Counted from the stretch's first letter, positions 15,894 to 24,848 are shown. The stretch is DNA of 38,215 nt from an uncultured Prevotellaceae bacterium (GCA_902792635.1 CADBAG010000023.1:1-38215), one strand, 5' to 3'. Numbers and translations are program-made. The notes: a model not told the origin generated them from the sequence alone.

Positions 15894-17108
15894 ATGAAAT
15901 TACATATTATAAGTATATTCATACTTTTTCTCCTCTTATCCATGGGCTCATGCAAGGAGAAGAAGCAGGTGGAGATGACGCCGTGGGGTACGCCTATGGC
16001 GGGGGATTCTATTCCTTCTACGGACAGTAAGTTTAGTTTGGACGACATTATCACAAACGGTGAGATGATCATCGCCACGTTGTCGGGACCAGAGACTTAC
16101 TATGACTATCACGCACACGGCATGGGCCTTCAGTATCTCTTGGTGGAGAAATATGCGCAGAAGCTCGGCGTGTCGGTGCGCGTGGATGTGTGCCGCGACA
16201 CGGCGGAGGTCGTCCGTAAGATAAAGGCGGGTGATGCGGACATAGCCACCTTGCAGTTGCCCGATAGTGTGAAAGGTGTGGACTATACCAATGTGAAAGT
16301 CGACTCCACTAAGCACGGATGGGCGGTGAATGCGGACAACCAGGAATTAGCGCAGAGCATCAACAGTTGGTTCAAAAAAGAGATGGTAGGACAGATGCGG
16401 CGCGAGGAGTCGTTCCTGCTCTCTACAGCCAGTGTGCGCCGCCATGTCTATTCGCCGATGCTCAACGTCTCGAAAGGCATCATATCACGCTATGACCGCT
16501 ATTTCATGATGTTCGCGCCCTTGGCTCGTCTCGACTGGCGCCTGATGGCCGCGCAGTGCTACCAGGAGTCGACCTTCGACCCCAATGCCAAGTCGTGGGC
16601 GGGCGCCTGTGGACTGATGCAAATCATGCCTGGCACTGCCGATCACCTCGGCTTGTCTCGCGAGTCACTTTATGATCCCAAGGAGAATATCGCTGCGGCA
16701 GCCAAATATATGCAGGAGCTTGGCGGACATTTCGCCGATGTGCCGGGGACAGAGCGTGTGTGGTATCAGTTGGCAAGCTACAACGGCGGTGCCACCCACG
16801 TGCGTGATGCCATGGCCTTGGCGCGCAAGTACGGCCGCAACCCGCGCCGCTGGGCGGACGTGTCGGAGTTTATTCTCAAGCTCTCGCAGCCACAATATTA
16901 TACGGATCCTGTTGTACGCTCGGGTTACATGCGCGGTTCGGAGACCGTCGACTATGTGATGCGTATCCGTAACCGCTGGGCACAGTACCGCGGAGCAGCA
17001 GGACCCGGGAGAGTCAGTGGGGGCGGAAGTTTCGATGGGAGCATCGGGAGTTTCGGGTCGTCTATTACACCGCAGCGTGCCAAAAAGGGATACAGGTGGC
17101 ATCTGTAG
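15894..17108 (+). CDS. MltF-like lytic transglycosylase lipoprotein
   Basis: The start at 15894 gives 404 residues with a lipoprotein signal peptide (lipidated Cys20 in LLSMGSC). The frame continues upstream but that part overlaps a repeat. Residues about 45-185 resemble a degenerate periplasmic solute-binding module. Residues about 205-340 are a soluble-lytic-transglycosylase domain with catalytic Glu225 in CYQESTFDP and the GLMQIMPGTA motif. The enzyme cleaves peptidoglycan between MurNAc and GlcNAc, forming 1,6-anhydro ends; MltF in E. coli has the same two-domain layout. The C-terminus is Gly/Ser-rich and basic. It stands alone, 116 bp before the hemerythrin regulator. Confidence 0.92.
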   Translation: MKLHIISIFILFLLLSMGSCKEKKQVEMTPWGTPMAGDSIPSTDSKFSLDDIITNGEMIIATLSGPETYYDYHAHGMGLQYLLVEKYAQKLGVSVRVDVCRDTAEVVRKIKAGDADIATLQLPDSVKGVDYTNVKVDSTKHGWAVNADNQELAQSINSWFKKEMVGQMRREESFLLSTASVRRHVYSPMLNVSKGIISRYDRYFMMFAPLARLDWRLMAAQCYQESTFDPNAKSWAGACGLMQIMPGTADHLGLSRESLYDPKENIAAAAKYMQELGGHFADVPGTERVWYQLASYNGGATHVRDAMALARKYGRNPRRWADVSEFILKLSQPQYYTDPVVRSGYMRGSETVDYVMRIRNRWAQYRGAAGPGRVSGGGSFDGSIGSFGSSITPQRAKKGYRWHL

Positions 17109-17224
17109 GTCTTTAGCATCCCCATTTGTAGGTATTTTGCTGAGTAAAGACGGAAAATCATTGAAAAAATGGTGATTTTTTCATCTTTTTTTGGTTATTT
17201 TGCGCACGTAATTATACAAAAACG

Positions 17225-18181
17225 ATGAAGAATCAGAAGATGTACGAGCCTGAGGACAAGCTCATCAATGTTATCAGCGACAACTATGCCGTGCTGCAGA
17301 ACTTAGGCGCCTTCGGCATTCATCTCGGTTTTGGCGACAAGACCGTTGAAGAAGTGTGCGAGTATGAGCATGTGGATACCTATACTTTCCTTGCCGTGGT
17401 CAACTTCACGGTGAACGGCAGCCGCTCGTTTGATGAGCCGGGTAAAGTATCTGTACCTACCTTGATGCATTATCTGAAAGAAAGTCACGAATACTTCTTA
17501 GGCTTCCTCTTGCCTAAGATTCGCCGCGAATTGGAGGAAGGACTTGACGCTAATGACAACTTAGCCCGACTGATTCTGAAGCTCTTCGATGAATATCAGC
17601 GCGCTATCCACAACCACATGCAGTATGAGGAGAAGACGGTGTTCCCCTATGTCGAAGCGCTGGAGCGCGGTGAGCAGCCGGAGGATTATGACGTACAGAC
17701 TTATTCGAAACATCATTCTTCAACAGACCGCAAACTGTCGGAGTTGAAGAACATTATCATCAAATATCTGCCTTCTGACGGGCTTCATAACAATCAGCTC
17801 ACGGCCACGCTCTACGACATCTACAACTGTGAGGAGTGGCTCTTGGAGCATGCAGCGGTGGAGGAGCAGATCTTTATTCCGGCAGTGAGAGAGCTCGAAA
17901 GGAAGTCGAGGCAGAATGATGTGAGTGCGAAGATCAGTAATATTATCAGTAAGGCACCGACATCGGATGATGCGCTCAGTGACCGCGAGAAGGATGTCAT
18001 TGTGGCGCTCGTGCAAGGTATGACGAACAAGGAGATTGCCGACCACCTTTATATCTCTATCAACACCGTCATCACGCACCGCCGCAATATCGCGAAGAAA
18101 CTACAGATCCATTCTCCCGCCGGCCTCACGATCTATGCCATCGTCAACAATTTGGTGGATATCAGCAGTGTGAAGTTGTAA
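17225..18181 (+). CDS. Hemerythrin-domain / LuxR-type HTH fusion regulator
   Basis: This 318-residue protein joins an N-terminal ScdA/RIC-like segment (about 12-55), a hemerythrin HHE helical bundle (about 75-225) and a LuxR-type helix-turn-helix (about 250-312). Likely di-iron ligands are His82 or His88, His131, Glu135, His163 or His164, His209 and Glu213; the two HxxxE pairs are clear. The HTH segment LSDREKDVIVALVQGMTNKEIADHLYISINTVITHRRNIAKKL is cut here to its key features: the DREKDVI start and the NTVITHRRN recognition helix. Hemerythrins bind O2 or NO, so a direct redox- or NO-responsive transcription factor is inferred. No receiver domain is present. Targets are unknown; it appears monocistronic. 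Confidence 0.9.
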   Translation: MKNQKMYEPEDKLINVISDNYAVLQNLGAFGIHLGFGDKTVEEVCEYEHVDTYTFLAVVNFTVNGSRSFDEPGKVSVPTLMHYLKESHEYFLGFLLPKIRRELEEGLDANDNLARLILKLFDEYQRAIHNHMQYEEKTVFPYVEALERGEQPEDYDVQTYSKHHSSTDRKLSELKNIIIKYLPSDGLHNNQLTATLYDIYNCEEWLLEHAAVEEQIFIPAVRELERKSRQNDVSAKISNIISKAPTSDDALSDREKDVIVALVQGMTNKEIADHLYISINTVITHRRNIAKKLQIHSPAGLTIYAIVNNLVDISSVKL

Positions 18182-18182
18182 G

Positions 18183-18258
18183 ATTGAAAAATTGAAAGAA
18201 TGAAAAAATGAAAGGTCGGAAAAACCTTATTGCGACGTGCGACGTGCGACAATGCGAC
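18183..18258. repeat. Octad units plus 45-bp core repeat, copy 1
   Basis: Four 8-bp units (ATTGAAAA, ATTGAAAG, AATGAAAA, AATGAAAG at 18183-18214) start right after the hemerythrin stop codon. A 45-bp core follows (18214-18258), beginning GGTCGGAAAAACCTTATTG and ending GACAATGCGAC. The same order occurs at 30837-31001. Confidence 0.75.
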
Positions 18259-18309
18259 GTTTTTCGGCAGCAGTAGGGACAAAGTCGGTAAGCTCCAAAC
18301 GAAAGGAAT

Positions 18310-18557
18310 GCCCTCGGAGAGGGCAAACACGGTTAGCCCCAGGTGAGGAGCGCAGCGACGTGACCTGGGGCTTGAGGTGCAGCGGTGGTTTGTTGAAATC
18401 CGGCCTCGGAGAGGGCGAACCTTGGCGGGGGTGCTGGTTTTATAGGTTCGCCCTCTTCGAGGCCGACAGGTTAGGTTTACCCGCCCGATCCTAAACCCCA
18501 GGTTACGTCGCTGCGCTCCTCACTTGGGGCTAACCATGTTCAACCTCTTCGAGGTCG
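18310..18557. repeat. Composite palindromic intergenic repeat, copy 3
   Basis: This is a full element. GCCCTC-GGA-GAGGGC (18310-18324) comes first, then the stem-loop AGCCCCAGGT (18335-18344) with ACCTGGGGCT (18363-18372). A 20-bp-class inverted repeat follows (18400-18422 with 18444-18464), then the reverse stem-loop and a closing CCTC-TTC-GAGG (about 18541-18557). The middle 75 bp are nearly identical to copy 4 at 21981-22227. The whole gene-free stretch 18182-18758 consists of repeats. Confidence 0.85.
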
Positions 18558-18585
18558 TTCCACTAATCAGCCCGAAAGATTGCAA

Positions 18586-18630
18586 GGTCGGAAAAACCTT
18601 ATTGTGACGTGCGACGTGCGACAATGCGAC
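18586..18630. repeat. 45-bp core repeat, copy 2
   Basis: This second copy of the GGTCGGAAAAACCTTATTG core lies in the same spacer, in the same orientation as 18214-18258 and without octad units. It contains GACGTGC twice in tandem. Confidence 0.75.
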
Positions 18631-18640
18631 AAATTACTTA

Positions 18641-18750
18641 GTGCAGTGGCCGGTTTTATACCGGCCACAACCCCGGATGGCCACCCCGGATGACCACGGA
18701 TTATTGATTACATTTGCGGTGGGTGGCCGGTACAAGACCGGCCACTGCAC
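18641..18750. repeat. Nested palindrome, GTGGCCGG type
   Basis: The outer arms at 18641-18667 and 18724-18750 are 27-bp inverted copies with three mismatches. Each arm is itself a hairpin (TGGCCGG...CCGGCCA). Between them lie GGATGGCCACC and GGTGGGTGGCC. It ends 8 bp before the stop codon of the convergent PLD gene. Confidence 0.75.
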
Positions 18751-18758
18751 TATCACCA

Positions 18759-20030
18759 TTACAGGAAAGGTGCGAGGATGTGCGCGAACCAGCCACGGAA
18801 CTTGTCGCCACGGGTACGCCACTGGTTCCACGACTCGGGAGTGAGCTTGAAGCAGTCCTTCTTCTGACTGTCGAAGAGGTTGGAGAGTTCGTCGGTCGTA
18901 CACGGATCGATGATGACCGCATTCTCCTCATAGTCCCACGAGAGACTGCGCGAGTTGAGGTTGGCTGAGCCAACCGTGCAGAAACGGCCGTCGACCATGA
19001 TAATCTTTGTGTGATGGAAGCCGGGCTTGTACATCCATACCGTGCAGCCGTGCTTCATCAGTTTATGCGCATTGTAGAAGCCGCAGTCGGGCGTCAAGGG
19101 TACATCGCTCTTCACGGAGAGCATGATTTCCACCTTTACGCCTCGCTTGGCGGCATCCTTCAAAGCCTTTTTTATCTTGTGGTTCAGCGTGAAGTAAGGG
19201 TTGATGATCTTGATGCTGTCCTTGGCATAGCGGATGGCATTGGTATAGAACTCGCGGATAATCTTGTTCGTCTTGTGTGGCTCACGGTTGATGATACCGA
19301 CCATCTTGTGGCCTGCTGAGCCACAGACGTCAGGCTTTAGCCCCGTGAAATAATCGTCCTTACTTGCCTCACGGAAATATTTTGGTCCACGGATCTGCTG
19401 ACCTGTCACCTTATTCCACATCTTCAGGAAGATACGCTGGAGCGTGTTCACCTCCGTACCTTGGATGCGGCAGTGCATGTCGTGCCAGGAACCCACTTGC
19501 TTTGTACCTTTGATATAATAGTCGGCCACGTTCATGCCGCCGGTGTAAGCGATCTGTCCGTCAATGACTACAATCTTACGGTGGTCGCGGCTCCAGATGT
19601 CGTCGAGCCAAGGGAAGCGGACAGGATTGAACTCATAGATCTCTATACCAGCCTCGCGGATGCGCCTTATATCCTGCTTGCGCATCGGCCGGTTGTTGGA
19701 AACGTTGCCAAAGCCATCAAAGAGAAGCCGGACCTCAACCCCCTGCTTTACTTTCTTGGCAAGGCGGGTGACGAGCTCGCGGTTGATGGAGTCGTTGCGG
19801 AAGTTGAAGTACTCCATGTGTATGGACGAGCGTGCCTCCTCGATGGCTTTGAAGAGGTCGTCGAACTTCTCCTGCCCATTCATCAGCAGCGTCACGCTGT
19901 TGTCGTGAGAGAACGTGACGCCACATTTCTCAAGGTGATGCACGATGAGGGAGTCGCTGGTCTGCGCTGGCGACAGGGTAGGGAGAAAGAGGAAAAAAAG
20001 AGCAAGTATTATCCTGGTGAAAATTTTCAT
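18759..20030 (-). CDS. Secreted phospholipase D-like / cardiolipin-synthase-type protein
   Basis: A 423-residue member of the PLD superfamily with both HxKxxxxD half-sites: His150-Lys152-Asp157 (RDHRKIVVID) and His340-Lys342-Asp347 (FHHTKIIMVD), each followed by a GG.N or GSAN.N segment. The family includes cardiolipin synthases, which join phosphatidylglycerol molecules, as well as other phosphodiesterases. Unlike typical ClsA it lacks the two N-terminal membrane helices and instead starts with a cleavable signal peptide (residues 1-23, ending SPAQ), so it should act in the periplasm. It starts 11 bp after kdsD and is probably the last gene of kdsA-kdsD-PLD. The exact substrate is not decided by sequence. 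Confidence 0.88.
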   Translation of the reverse strand: MKIFTRIILALFFLFLPTLSPAQTSDSLIVHHLEKCGVTFSHDNSVTLLMNGQEKFDDLFKAIEEARSSIHMEYFNFRNDSINRELVTRLAKKVKQGVEVRLLFDGFGNVSNNRPMRKQDIRRIREAGIEIYEFNPVRFPWLDDIWSRDHRKIVVIDGQIAYTGGMNVADYYIKGTKQVGSWHDMHCRIQGTEVNTLQRIFLKMWNKVTGQQIRGPKYFREASKDDYFTGLKPDVCGSAGHKMVGIINREPHKTNKIIREFYTNAIRYAKDSIKIINPYFTLNHKIKKALKDAAKRGVKVEIMLSVKSDVPLTPDCGFYNAHKLMKHGCTVWMYKPGFHHTKIIMVDGRFCTVGSANLNSRSLSWDYEENAVIIDPCTTDELSNLFDSQKKDCFKLTPESWNQWRTRGDKFRGWFAHILAPFL

Positions 20031-20041
20031 GTGATTAATAA

Positions 20042-21028
20042 TTACAGCATTGATGCCGCATAGCTGTCGACGATACCCATGAGGTGGTGGGCCTTGTCGC
20101 AGACGAGGACGGAGTGAATCTTATATTTGTGCATGATGCGCTGTATCTCCGAGACCTTCGTCGTGGGGAGGGCCATCTTCGGCTCACGTGTCATGATGTC
20201 GGCCACGGTATGATCGAAGAATTCGGCCTGCCAACGCTCCATGGCGCGGCGGATATCCCCATCGGTGATGATGCCGGCAACAGTGTTGTCAGGATTGAGG
20301 GACACACCAAGACCGAGCTTGCCACTCGACACCTCGATGATAGCCTTGCCGAGGTGCATGTCCTGCGGGATGATAGGCAGATCATCGGTGCGCATGACAT
20401 CCTCTGCAGTTGTGAGCAGTCGTTTGCCGAGCTCACCACCCGGATGGAACTGCGCGAAGTCGCGCGGCTTGAAGTCACGCACCTGCATCAAGGCCACTGC
20501 CAAGGCGTCACCCATGGCGAGGGCTGCGGTGGTGGAACTTGTCGGAGCGAGGTTCAACGGGCAAGCCTCATGGTCTACGAAGACCTTCACGTGGACCGTG
20601 GAATATTTGGCAAGTAGCGACTCGGGGTTGCGGCTCATGCCGATGATGGGCACGTGCATGTGGAGGAGGATAGGGATGAAGCGGAGGAGTTCATCCGTCT
20701 GTCCGGAGTTGCTGATAGCTAATACCACATCCTCAGAGGTCATGGCACCGAGGTCGCCGTGGTAAGCGTCGAGGGGGTTGATGAAGAAAGCCGGAGTGCC
20801 GGTAGAGGCCAGCGTAGCGGCAATCTTCGCGCCGATGTTGCCGCTCTTTCCCACGCCGGTGACAATGACCTTGCCGTGGCAGTGATACATGAGCGACACA
20901 GCTTTCTCGAAATTCTCGTCAAGCTGTGGTATGAGATCGAGGATGGCTTGGGCTTCATCACGAAGACATTGCTCGCCATATGTGTTTGAGTGTTTCAATC
21001 TTTCCTCGGGAGTATTCTTTTCTGACAT
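20042..21028 (-). CDS. kdsD: Arabinose-5-phosphate isomerase
   Basis: KdsD converts ribulose 5-phosphate to arabinose 5-phosphate, the first committed step towards Kdo for lipopolysaccharide. The start at 21028 (MSEKNTPEERLKHSN) gives 328 residues, typical; the open frame to 21100 covers hairpin DNA. An SIS domain (about 25-185) shows GVGKSGNIGAKIA, ISNSGQTDELL and FHPGGELGKRLL. Two CBS domains follow (about 200-328). It lies downstream of kdsA, which uses its product, and immediately upstream of the PLD gene. Confidence 0.95.
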   Translation of the reverse strand: MSEKNTPEERLKHSNTYGEQCLRDEAQAILDLIPQLDENFEKAVSLMYHCHGKVIVTGVGKSGNIGAKIAATLASTGTPAFFINPLDAYHGDLGAMTSEDVVLAISNSGQTDELLRFIPILLHMHVPIIGMSRNPESLLAKYSTVHVKVFVDHEACPLNLAPTSSTTAALAMGDALAVALMQVRDFKPRDFAQFHPGGELGKRLLTTAEDVMRTDDLPIIPQDMHLGKAIIEVSSGKLGLGVSLNPDNTVAGIITDGDIRRAMERWQAEFFDHTVADIMTREPKMALPTTKVSEIQRIMHKYKIHSVLVCDKAHHLMGIVDSYAASML

Positions 21029-21054
21029 TGTTGTGTTGTTGAAGGTTGTGGATG

Positions 21055-21094
21055 GTGGCCTAAAGGCCACTAAATATTGCCGCCCTAAAGGGCG
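21055..21094. repeat. Two TAAA-loop hairpins in the kdsA-kdsD spacer
   Basis: GTGGCC-TAAA-GGCCAC (21055-21070) and CGCCC-TAAA-GGGCG (21081-21094) are perfect short stems with the same loop. Both lie between the kdsA stop and the kdsD start, in the transcribed spacer. They could tune mRNA stability or partial termination, which is inferred. A similar CGCCCTTTGGGGCG lies near 32691-32704. Confidence 0.65.
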
Positions 21095-21170
21095 ATGCAC
21101 AGAACTCGGTGGACAATATTATCGATAAGACGCGGTACAGCCGTTAGCCCATGAGATGCTGCATGGTAGC

Positions 21171-21941
21171 TTATCCGATGAGCTGTTTGATGAGTGGCTC
21201 GAGCTTGTTGAGCTCTAACATGTTGGCGGCATCGGAGAGGCCTTTGTCGGGGTCGGGATGCACCTCGAAGAAGTAGCCCGTGGCTCCGAAAGCCTTCGCT
21301 GCCAGTGCCATGGCAGGAACGAAACGGCGGTCACCGACTGTTTTGCCGTCGCCGGCCGAGGGGCGCTGCACACTGTGGGTACAGTCCATGATGACCGTCG
21401 GGGCTATCTCTTTCATGTCGGGGATATTGCGGAAGTCGACGACGAGGTTATTGTAGCCAAAGCAGTTGCCGCGCTCTGTGAGCCACACCTCGTGGGCGCC
21501 ACTGTCCATGGCTTTCTCGAAAGGATAGCGCATGTCCTTGCCCGAGAGGAACTGTGCTTTCTTGATGTTCACGATCTTTCCCGTCTTGGCGGCAGCCACG
21601 AGCAGGTCGGTCTGGCGGCAGAGGAAAGCCGGTATCTGGAGGATGTCCACGACCTCGCCGGCGGGTGCAGCCTGCCATGCCTCGTGGATATCCGTGGTGA
21701 GACGCAGTCCGTATTTTGCTTTCACGTCGGCAAGCATTTGCAGGCCTTTGTCGATGCCTGGACCCCGGAAAGAGTGGAGACTCGTACGGTTGGCCTTGTC
21801 GAAGCTGGCCTTGAAGATGATGTCGGTGCCGAGCTCGCGGTTGATGCGGACGAGCTCCTGAGCGACGGTGTCCAAGAGTTCAGCCGATTCAATGACGCAA
21901 GGTCCGGCAATGAGTTTTATTGTGTTGTCTGACATATTCAT
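21171..21941 (-). CDS. kdsA: 3-deoxy-8-phosphooctulonate synthase (Kdo-8-P synthase)
   Basis: KdsA condenses arabinose 5-phosphate with phosphoenolpyruvate to Kdo 8-phosphate. It is a 256-residue TIM barrel of the DAHP-synthase superfamily. The N-terminal IAGPCVIES carries Cys15, the metal-ligand cysteine of the metal-dependent class; E. coli-type enzymes have Asn there. KASFDKANRTS, FRGPGIDKGL, ERGNCFGYNNL and MDCTHSVQRP are further landmarks. The start may be 21941 or the ATG two codons later. It begins the kdsA-kdsD-PLD unit; a full composite repeat separates it from the upstream MscS gene. Confidence 0.96.
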   Translation of the reverse strand: MNMSDNTIKLIAGPCVIESAELLDTVAQELVRINRELGTDIIFKASFDKANRTSLHSFRGPGIDKGLQMLADVKAKYGLRLTTDIHEAWQAAPAGEVVDILQIPAFLCRQTDLLVAAAKTGKIVNIKKAQFLSGKDMRYPFEKAMDSGAHEVWLTERGNCFGYNNLVVDFRNIPDMKEIAPTVIMDCTHSVQRPSAGDGKTVGDRRFVPAMALAAKAFGATGYFFEVHPDPDKGLSDAANMLELNKLEPLIKQLIG

Positions 21942-21980
21942 TTTCTTTTATAGTTTTCTTCGCTGCTTAATGGTTGCTAT

Positions 21981-22227
21981 GGTCCCCGAAGGGGGCCAAT
22001 TTGGTTAGCCCCAGGTGAGGAGCGTAGCGACGTAACCTGGGGTTGAGTGTGCAGTGTTTGCCCGTTGAAATCCGGCCTCGAAGAGGGCGAACCTTGGCGG
22101 GGTGCTGTTTTTATAGGTTCGCCCTCTTCGAGGACGACCGTTCAGGTCGTCTGCGCCGATTCTAACCCCAGGTTACGTCGCTACGCTCCTCACCTGGGGC
22201 TAACCATGTGGCACCTCTCCGAGGTGC
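21981..22227. repeat. Composite palindromic intergenic repeat, copy 4
   Basis: A full element with end hairpins GGTCCCC-GAA-GGGGGCC (21981-21997) and GCACCTC-TCC-GAGGTGC (22211-22227). Inside are forward and reverse AGCCCCAGGT/ACCTGGGG stem-loops around the central GGCCTC-GAA-GAGGGCGAACCT inverted pair. It fills the gene-free stretch 21942-22247. The short open frames in it are not convincing genes. Confidence 0.85.
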
Positions 22228-22247
22228 TGATACCGCCCCAAGGGTGT

Positions 22248-24773
22248 TCACTTGCCCTTGATTATTTTTTCTGCTTCCTCCTCCGAATCGGCATGCTGTA
22301 TCTGCGGCGCATCGGGACGGACCATGTGCGCCGTATCAGAGACGATATGGATGTCACGCTGCGGATAAGGAATCTCTATCTGCTTAGCATTGAGCGCATT
22401 GTATACCGCCTCCATAATGTCGCCCTCTGCGTAGATCTGCTTGCGCGAGTCGACCCATGCAAGGATCTTGAAGTCGATGGAGTTGTCGCCGAAGCCCGTG
22501 AAGACCGTCTTGATATATTTGATATAATTTGACTTATTGAGCTTTGCCACAGCACCGTCGATGGTCTGCTTCACCTCGGGCACCTTCGAGCCGTAAGCCA
22601 CGCCCACTGGGATGATGGAGAGCACGTTGCCGTGGTTGCGCGTCAGGTTCTTATAGTTTTTCGAGAAGAGCTGCGAGTTCTGGAAGGCGATGATGGAGCC
22701 ATCGAGCGCCTCGATCGTCGTAGAAGTATAACTGATGTTGCTCACTGTACCTTTGGTGCCATCGATGGAGATGTAGTCACCGACCTTGATACGTCCGGCC
22801 ATGAGGGAGATGCCATAATAGAGGTTCTCGAGGATATCCTTCATAGCGAAACCGATACCGGTAGAGAGACCGGCAGAGATAGCCACGAGCCACGAGTTGT
22901 CGATGCGGAAGATCATGAGCGTGATGAGTAGCCATGCACCCCAGATGACGACTTGGATGAGGTTGCGCCAGATAGCCGTTCGGCTCTCCACATTCTGCAC
23001 CACCATCTTGCGGTTCTCTGCCTTCGCCTTACGCTCCTCGCGCTTCATGAGCTGATAGTGGAGGGTATGGAGGGAGACGTGGTTGACATATTTGGCAATG
23101 AAGAAGAGGGTGGCAGCCTGCACGGCGCGCATGATGCTGAACGTTAGTTTCGTTGAGTGGACGAGCGGCCGGTTAAAGAACTGCAGCGAGGTGTCGCTGA
23201 GGTTGAACACGTCGGCTGCCCAATAGATACTGATCAGGATGGACAGTGTGCCCAAGATGGGCAGCACGGCGGTATAGAAGAGCCTAAAGAGCCAGGTACG
23301 GCTCACGGGCGTGTCGTCGTCAAAATATTTGCGCTTGGGGTTGCGGCCGTATTGGCGCATCAGGTCAGAGACACAGGTGATGGTCAGGATACACGTGAGC
23401 TGCATGGTCCACCAGATGAGCATCTCAACGGAGAAGAGCGTGTAGCCGCTCATTGAGGCGATGTCGCTGGCAATGAAGACGAAGAACGACACCCAGGCAT
23501 AGAACGCGTCTGACGAGGGCAGCGCCTTGGCGTTGCCGCGCAGCGTGAACCACTGCCACACCGTTGCTGCGAGGAGGATGGGCGGCATGATGAGGTCCGT
23601 CAGGTCGTTGGGGATGAGGATGATACGGAAGAAGATGACGATGAAGCACATGGCCATGATCGGCGAGTAGATCTTGAATCCACTGCGTATCTGCGTGCCA
23701 TTGAGCCGGATGAGGAGCGAGAGGAGGATGACGGCCATCAGCCAGGCATACTCCACGAGCAGTCCGGAAGCCATCGAGAGGAAGTTCTGTGCGATGGTCG
23801 CCTTGATGATGCCGAGCACAGCGGCGAAGGTCGTCACAGTTGCTGAAAGGATGATGCAGAGGCGCTTGGCCTTGAAATCCTCCTTGGCTTTCTCACCACT
23901 GTCGGAGCCGAAGAGCCAGTGGATGATAAAGTCGGCCTTATTCTTTTTCATGAGCCGTGTCACGATGAAGCCGATGACGAAGTAGGAGACGGCTGCTGCG
24001 ATGAGTCCGTAGAAGATGATGATGGCGAGCAGGACGAGGATGATACGGCTGTCCCAGTCGGACCGGAACTGGTTGACGGGCTTGTACTTCTCCACCACGT
24101 TCTGTGAGGTCTGCCTCACTTGTTGGCGCAGATTCTTCAGCATGGAGAAGAAGTTGGTGCCATCATTGGAGAAGATGCTTGACTGGATCTCGGCATAACG
24201 GTGGTTGGCATAGTCGTTCAAGGCCTTCAGCCGTGCGTCGGTACGGCGGTATATCTCGATGTACTGCTGGTTCTGCTGCTTGTTGTAGTTGAGCCTGTGG
24301 CGGATGTCAACGGCGAGTGTCAGGCAGACGTTGCGGTCAATCTGCTCCTGGGGTGTCAGCGCGCCCGTGTACATCGTGCTGAGGTCGGTTATCAGACTGT
24401 CGTAGCGCGCGATCTCCGTGTTGGCCTCATTGACATATTCGCGGAAAGGACCTACCGTCTGACGGAAGTCGCGGTACTGCTCCGTGGCCTCGTGGCAGGC
24501 ATAGGTGAGGTCGAAGACGTTGCCGCTCTTCTGGGAGTAGAGCATGATGGCGTTCTGCTGACTGCGCTGCATGTTGCTAATGAGGTTGAGCATCACCTGC
24601 TGCTGTTTCTCTTTTTCTCCACCCGACTGCCGCTCGAGCTTGTTGTGATAATGGGTGAGCTCTATGCGGAGCATCTTGAGCGTTCCGCCGATGTTGCGCT
24701 CCTTGAGGACGGCATGGGAGGGCAAGACGAAGAACAGGGCGAGAAGGATGGTGATGACAATAGACCTGCGCAT
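22248..24773 (-). CDS. Large MscS-family mechanosensitive channel
   Basis: This 841-residue protein has a signal peptide (1-21), a periplasmic helical region with coiled-coil character (about 25-240), a series of membrane helices (from about 245) and a C-terminal MscS module (about 590-800). The module contains the pore-helix segment GIGFAMKDILENLYYG and the beta-domain motif VGDYISIDGTKGTVSNISYTSTTIE, trimmed here to its landmarks VGDYISIDG and GTVSNI. The architecture resembles MscK- or YbiO-like large channels that release solutes after osmotic downshock. The tail is charged (EEEAEKIIKGK). It has its own TTTG-N20-TAACTTTG promoter and appears monocistronic. Confidence 0.92.
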   Translation of the reverse strand: MRRSIVITILLALFFVLPSHAVLKERNIGGTLKMLRIELTHYHNKLERQSGGEKEKQQQVMLNLISNMQRSQQNAIMLYSQKSGNVFDLTYACHEATEQYRDFRQTVGPFREYVNEANTEIARYDSLITDLSTMYTGALTPQEQIDRNVCLTLAVDIRHRLNYNKQQNQQYIEIYRRTDARLKALNDYANHRYAEIQSSIFSNDGTNFFSMLKNLRQQVRQTSQNVVEKYKPVNQFRSDWDSRIILVLLAIIIFYGLIAAAVSYFVIGFIVTRLMKKNKADFIIHWLFGSDSGEKAKEDFKAKRLCIILSATVTTFAAVLGIIKATIAQNFLSMASGLLVEYAWLMAVILLSLLIRLNGTQIRSGFKIYSPIMAMCFIVIFFRIILIPNDLTDLIMPPILLAATVWQWFTLRGNAKALPSSDAFYAWVSFFVFIASDIASMSGYTLFSVEMLIWWTMQLTCILTITCVSDLMRQYGRNPKRKYFDDDTPVSRTWLFRLFYTAVLPILGTLSILISIYWAADVFNLSDTSLQFFNRPLVHSTKLTFSIMRAVQAATLFFIAKYVNHVSLHTLHYQLMKREERKAKAENRKMVVQNVESRTAIWRNLIQVVIWGAWLLITLMIFRIDNSWLVAISAGLSTGIGFAMKDILENLYYGISLMAGRIKVGDYISIDGTKGTVSNISYTSTTIEALDGSIIAFQNSQLFSKNYKNLTRNHGNVLSIIPVGVAYGSKVPEVKQTIDGAVAKLNKSNYIKYIKTVFTGFGDNSIDFKILAWVDSRKQIYAEGDIMEAVYNALNAKQIEIPYPQRDIHIVSDTAHMVRPDAPQIQHADSEEEAEKIIKGK

Positions 24774-24816
24774 ATGTTCGTGAATTTCTCTATTATAATA
24801 TAAGTTTTATATGATG

Positions 24817-24848
24817 CAAAGTTACAAACTATCTCTCAAAGCACCAAA
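24817..24848 (-). promoter_or_regulatory. Promoter of the MscS-family gene
   Basis: On the minus strand, TTTG (24848-24845) and TAACTTTG (24824-24817) are separated by exactly 20 bp. The predicted leader is about 37 nt. Confidence 0.78.

Noticed and set aside
22047-22532. Open frame in the plus strand across the repeat upstream of kdsA
   Set aside because: It runs from a composite repeat into the antisense of the MscS gene; similar frames appear in other repeat copies, so it is repeat-derived.
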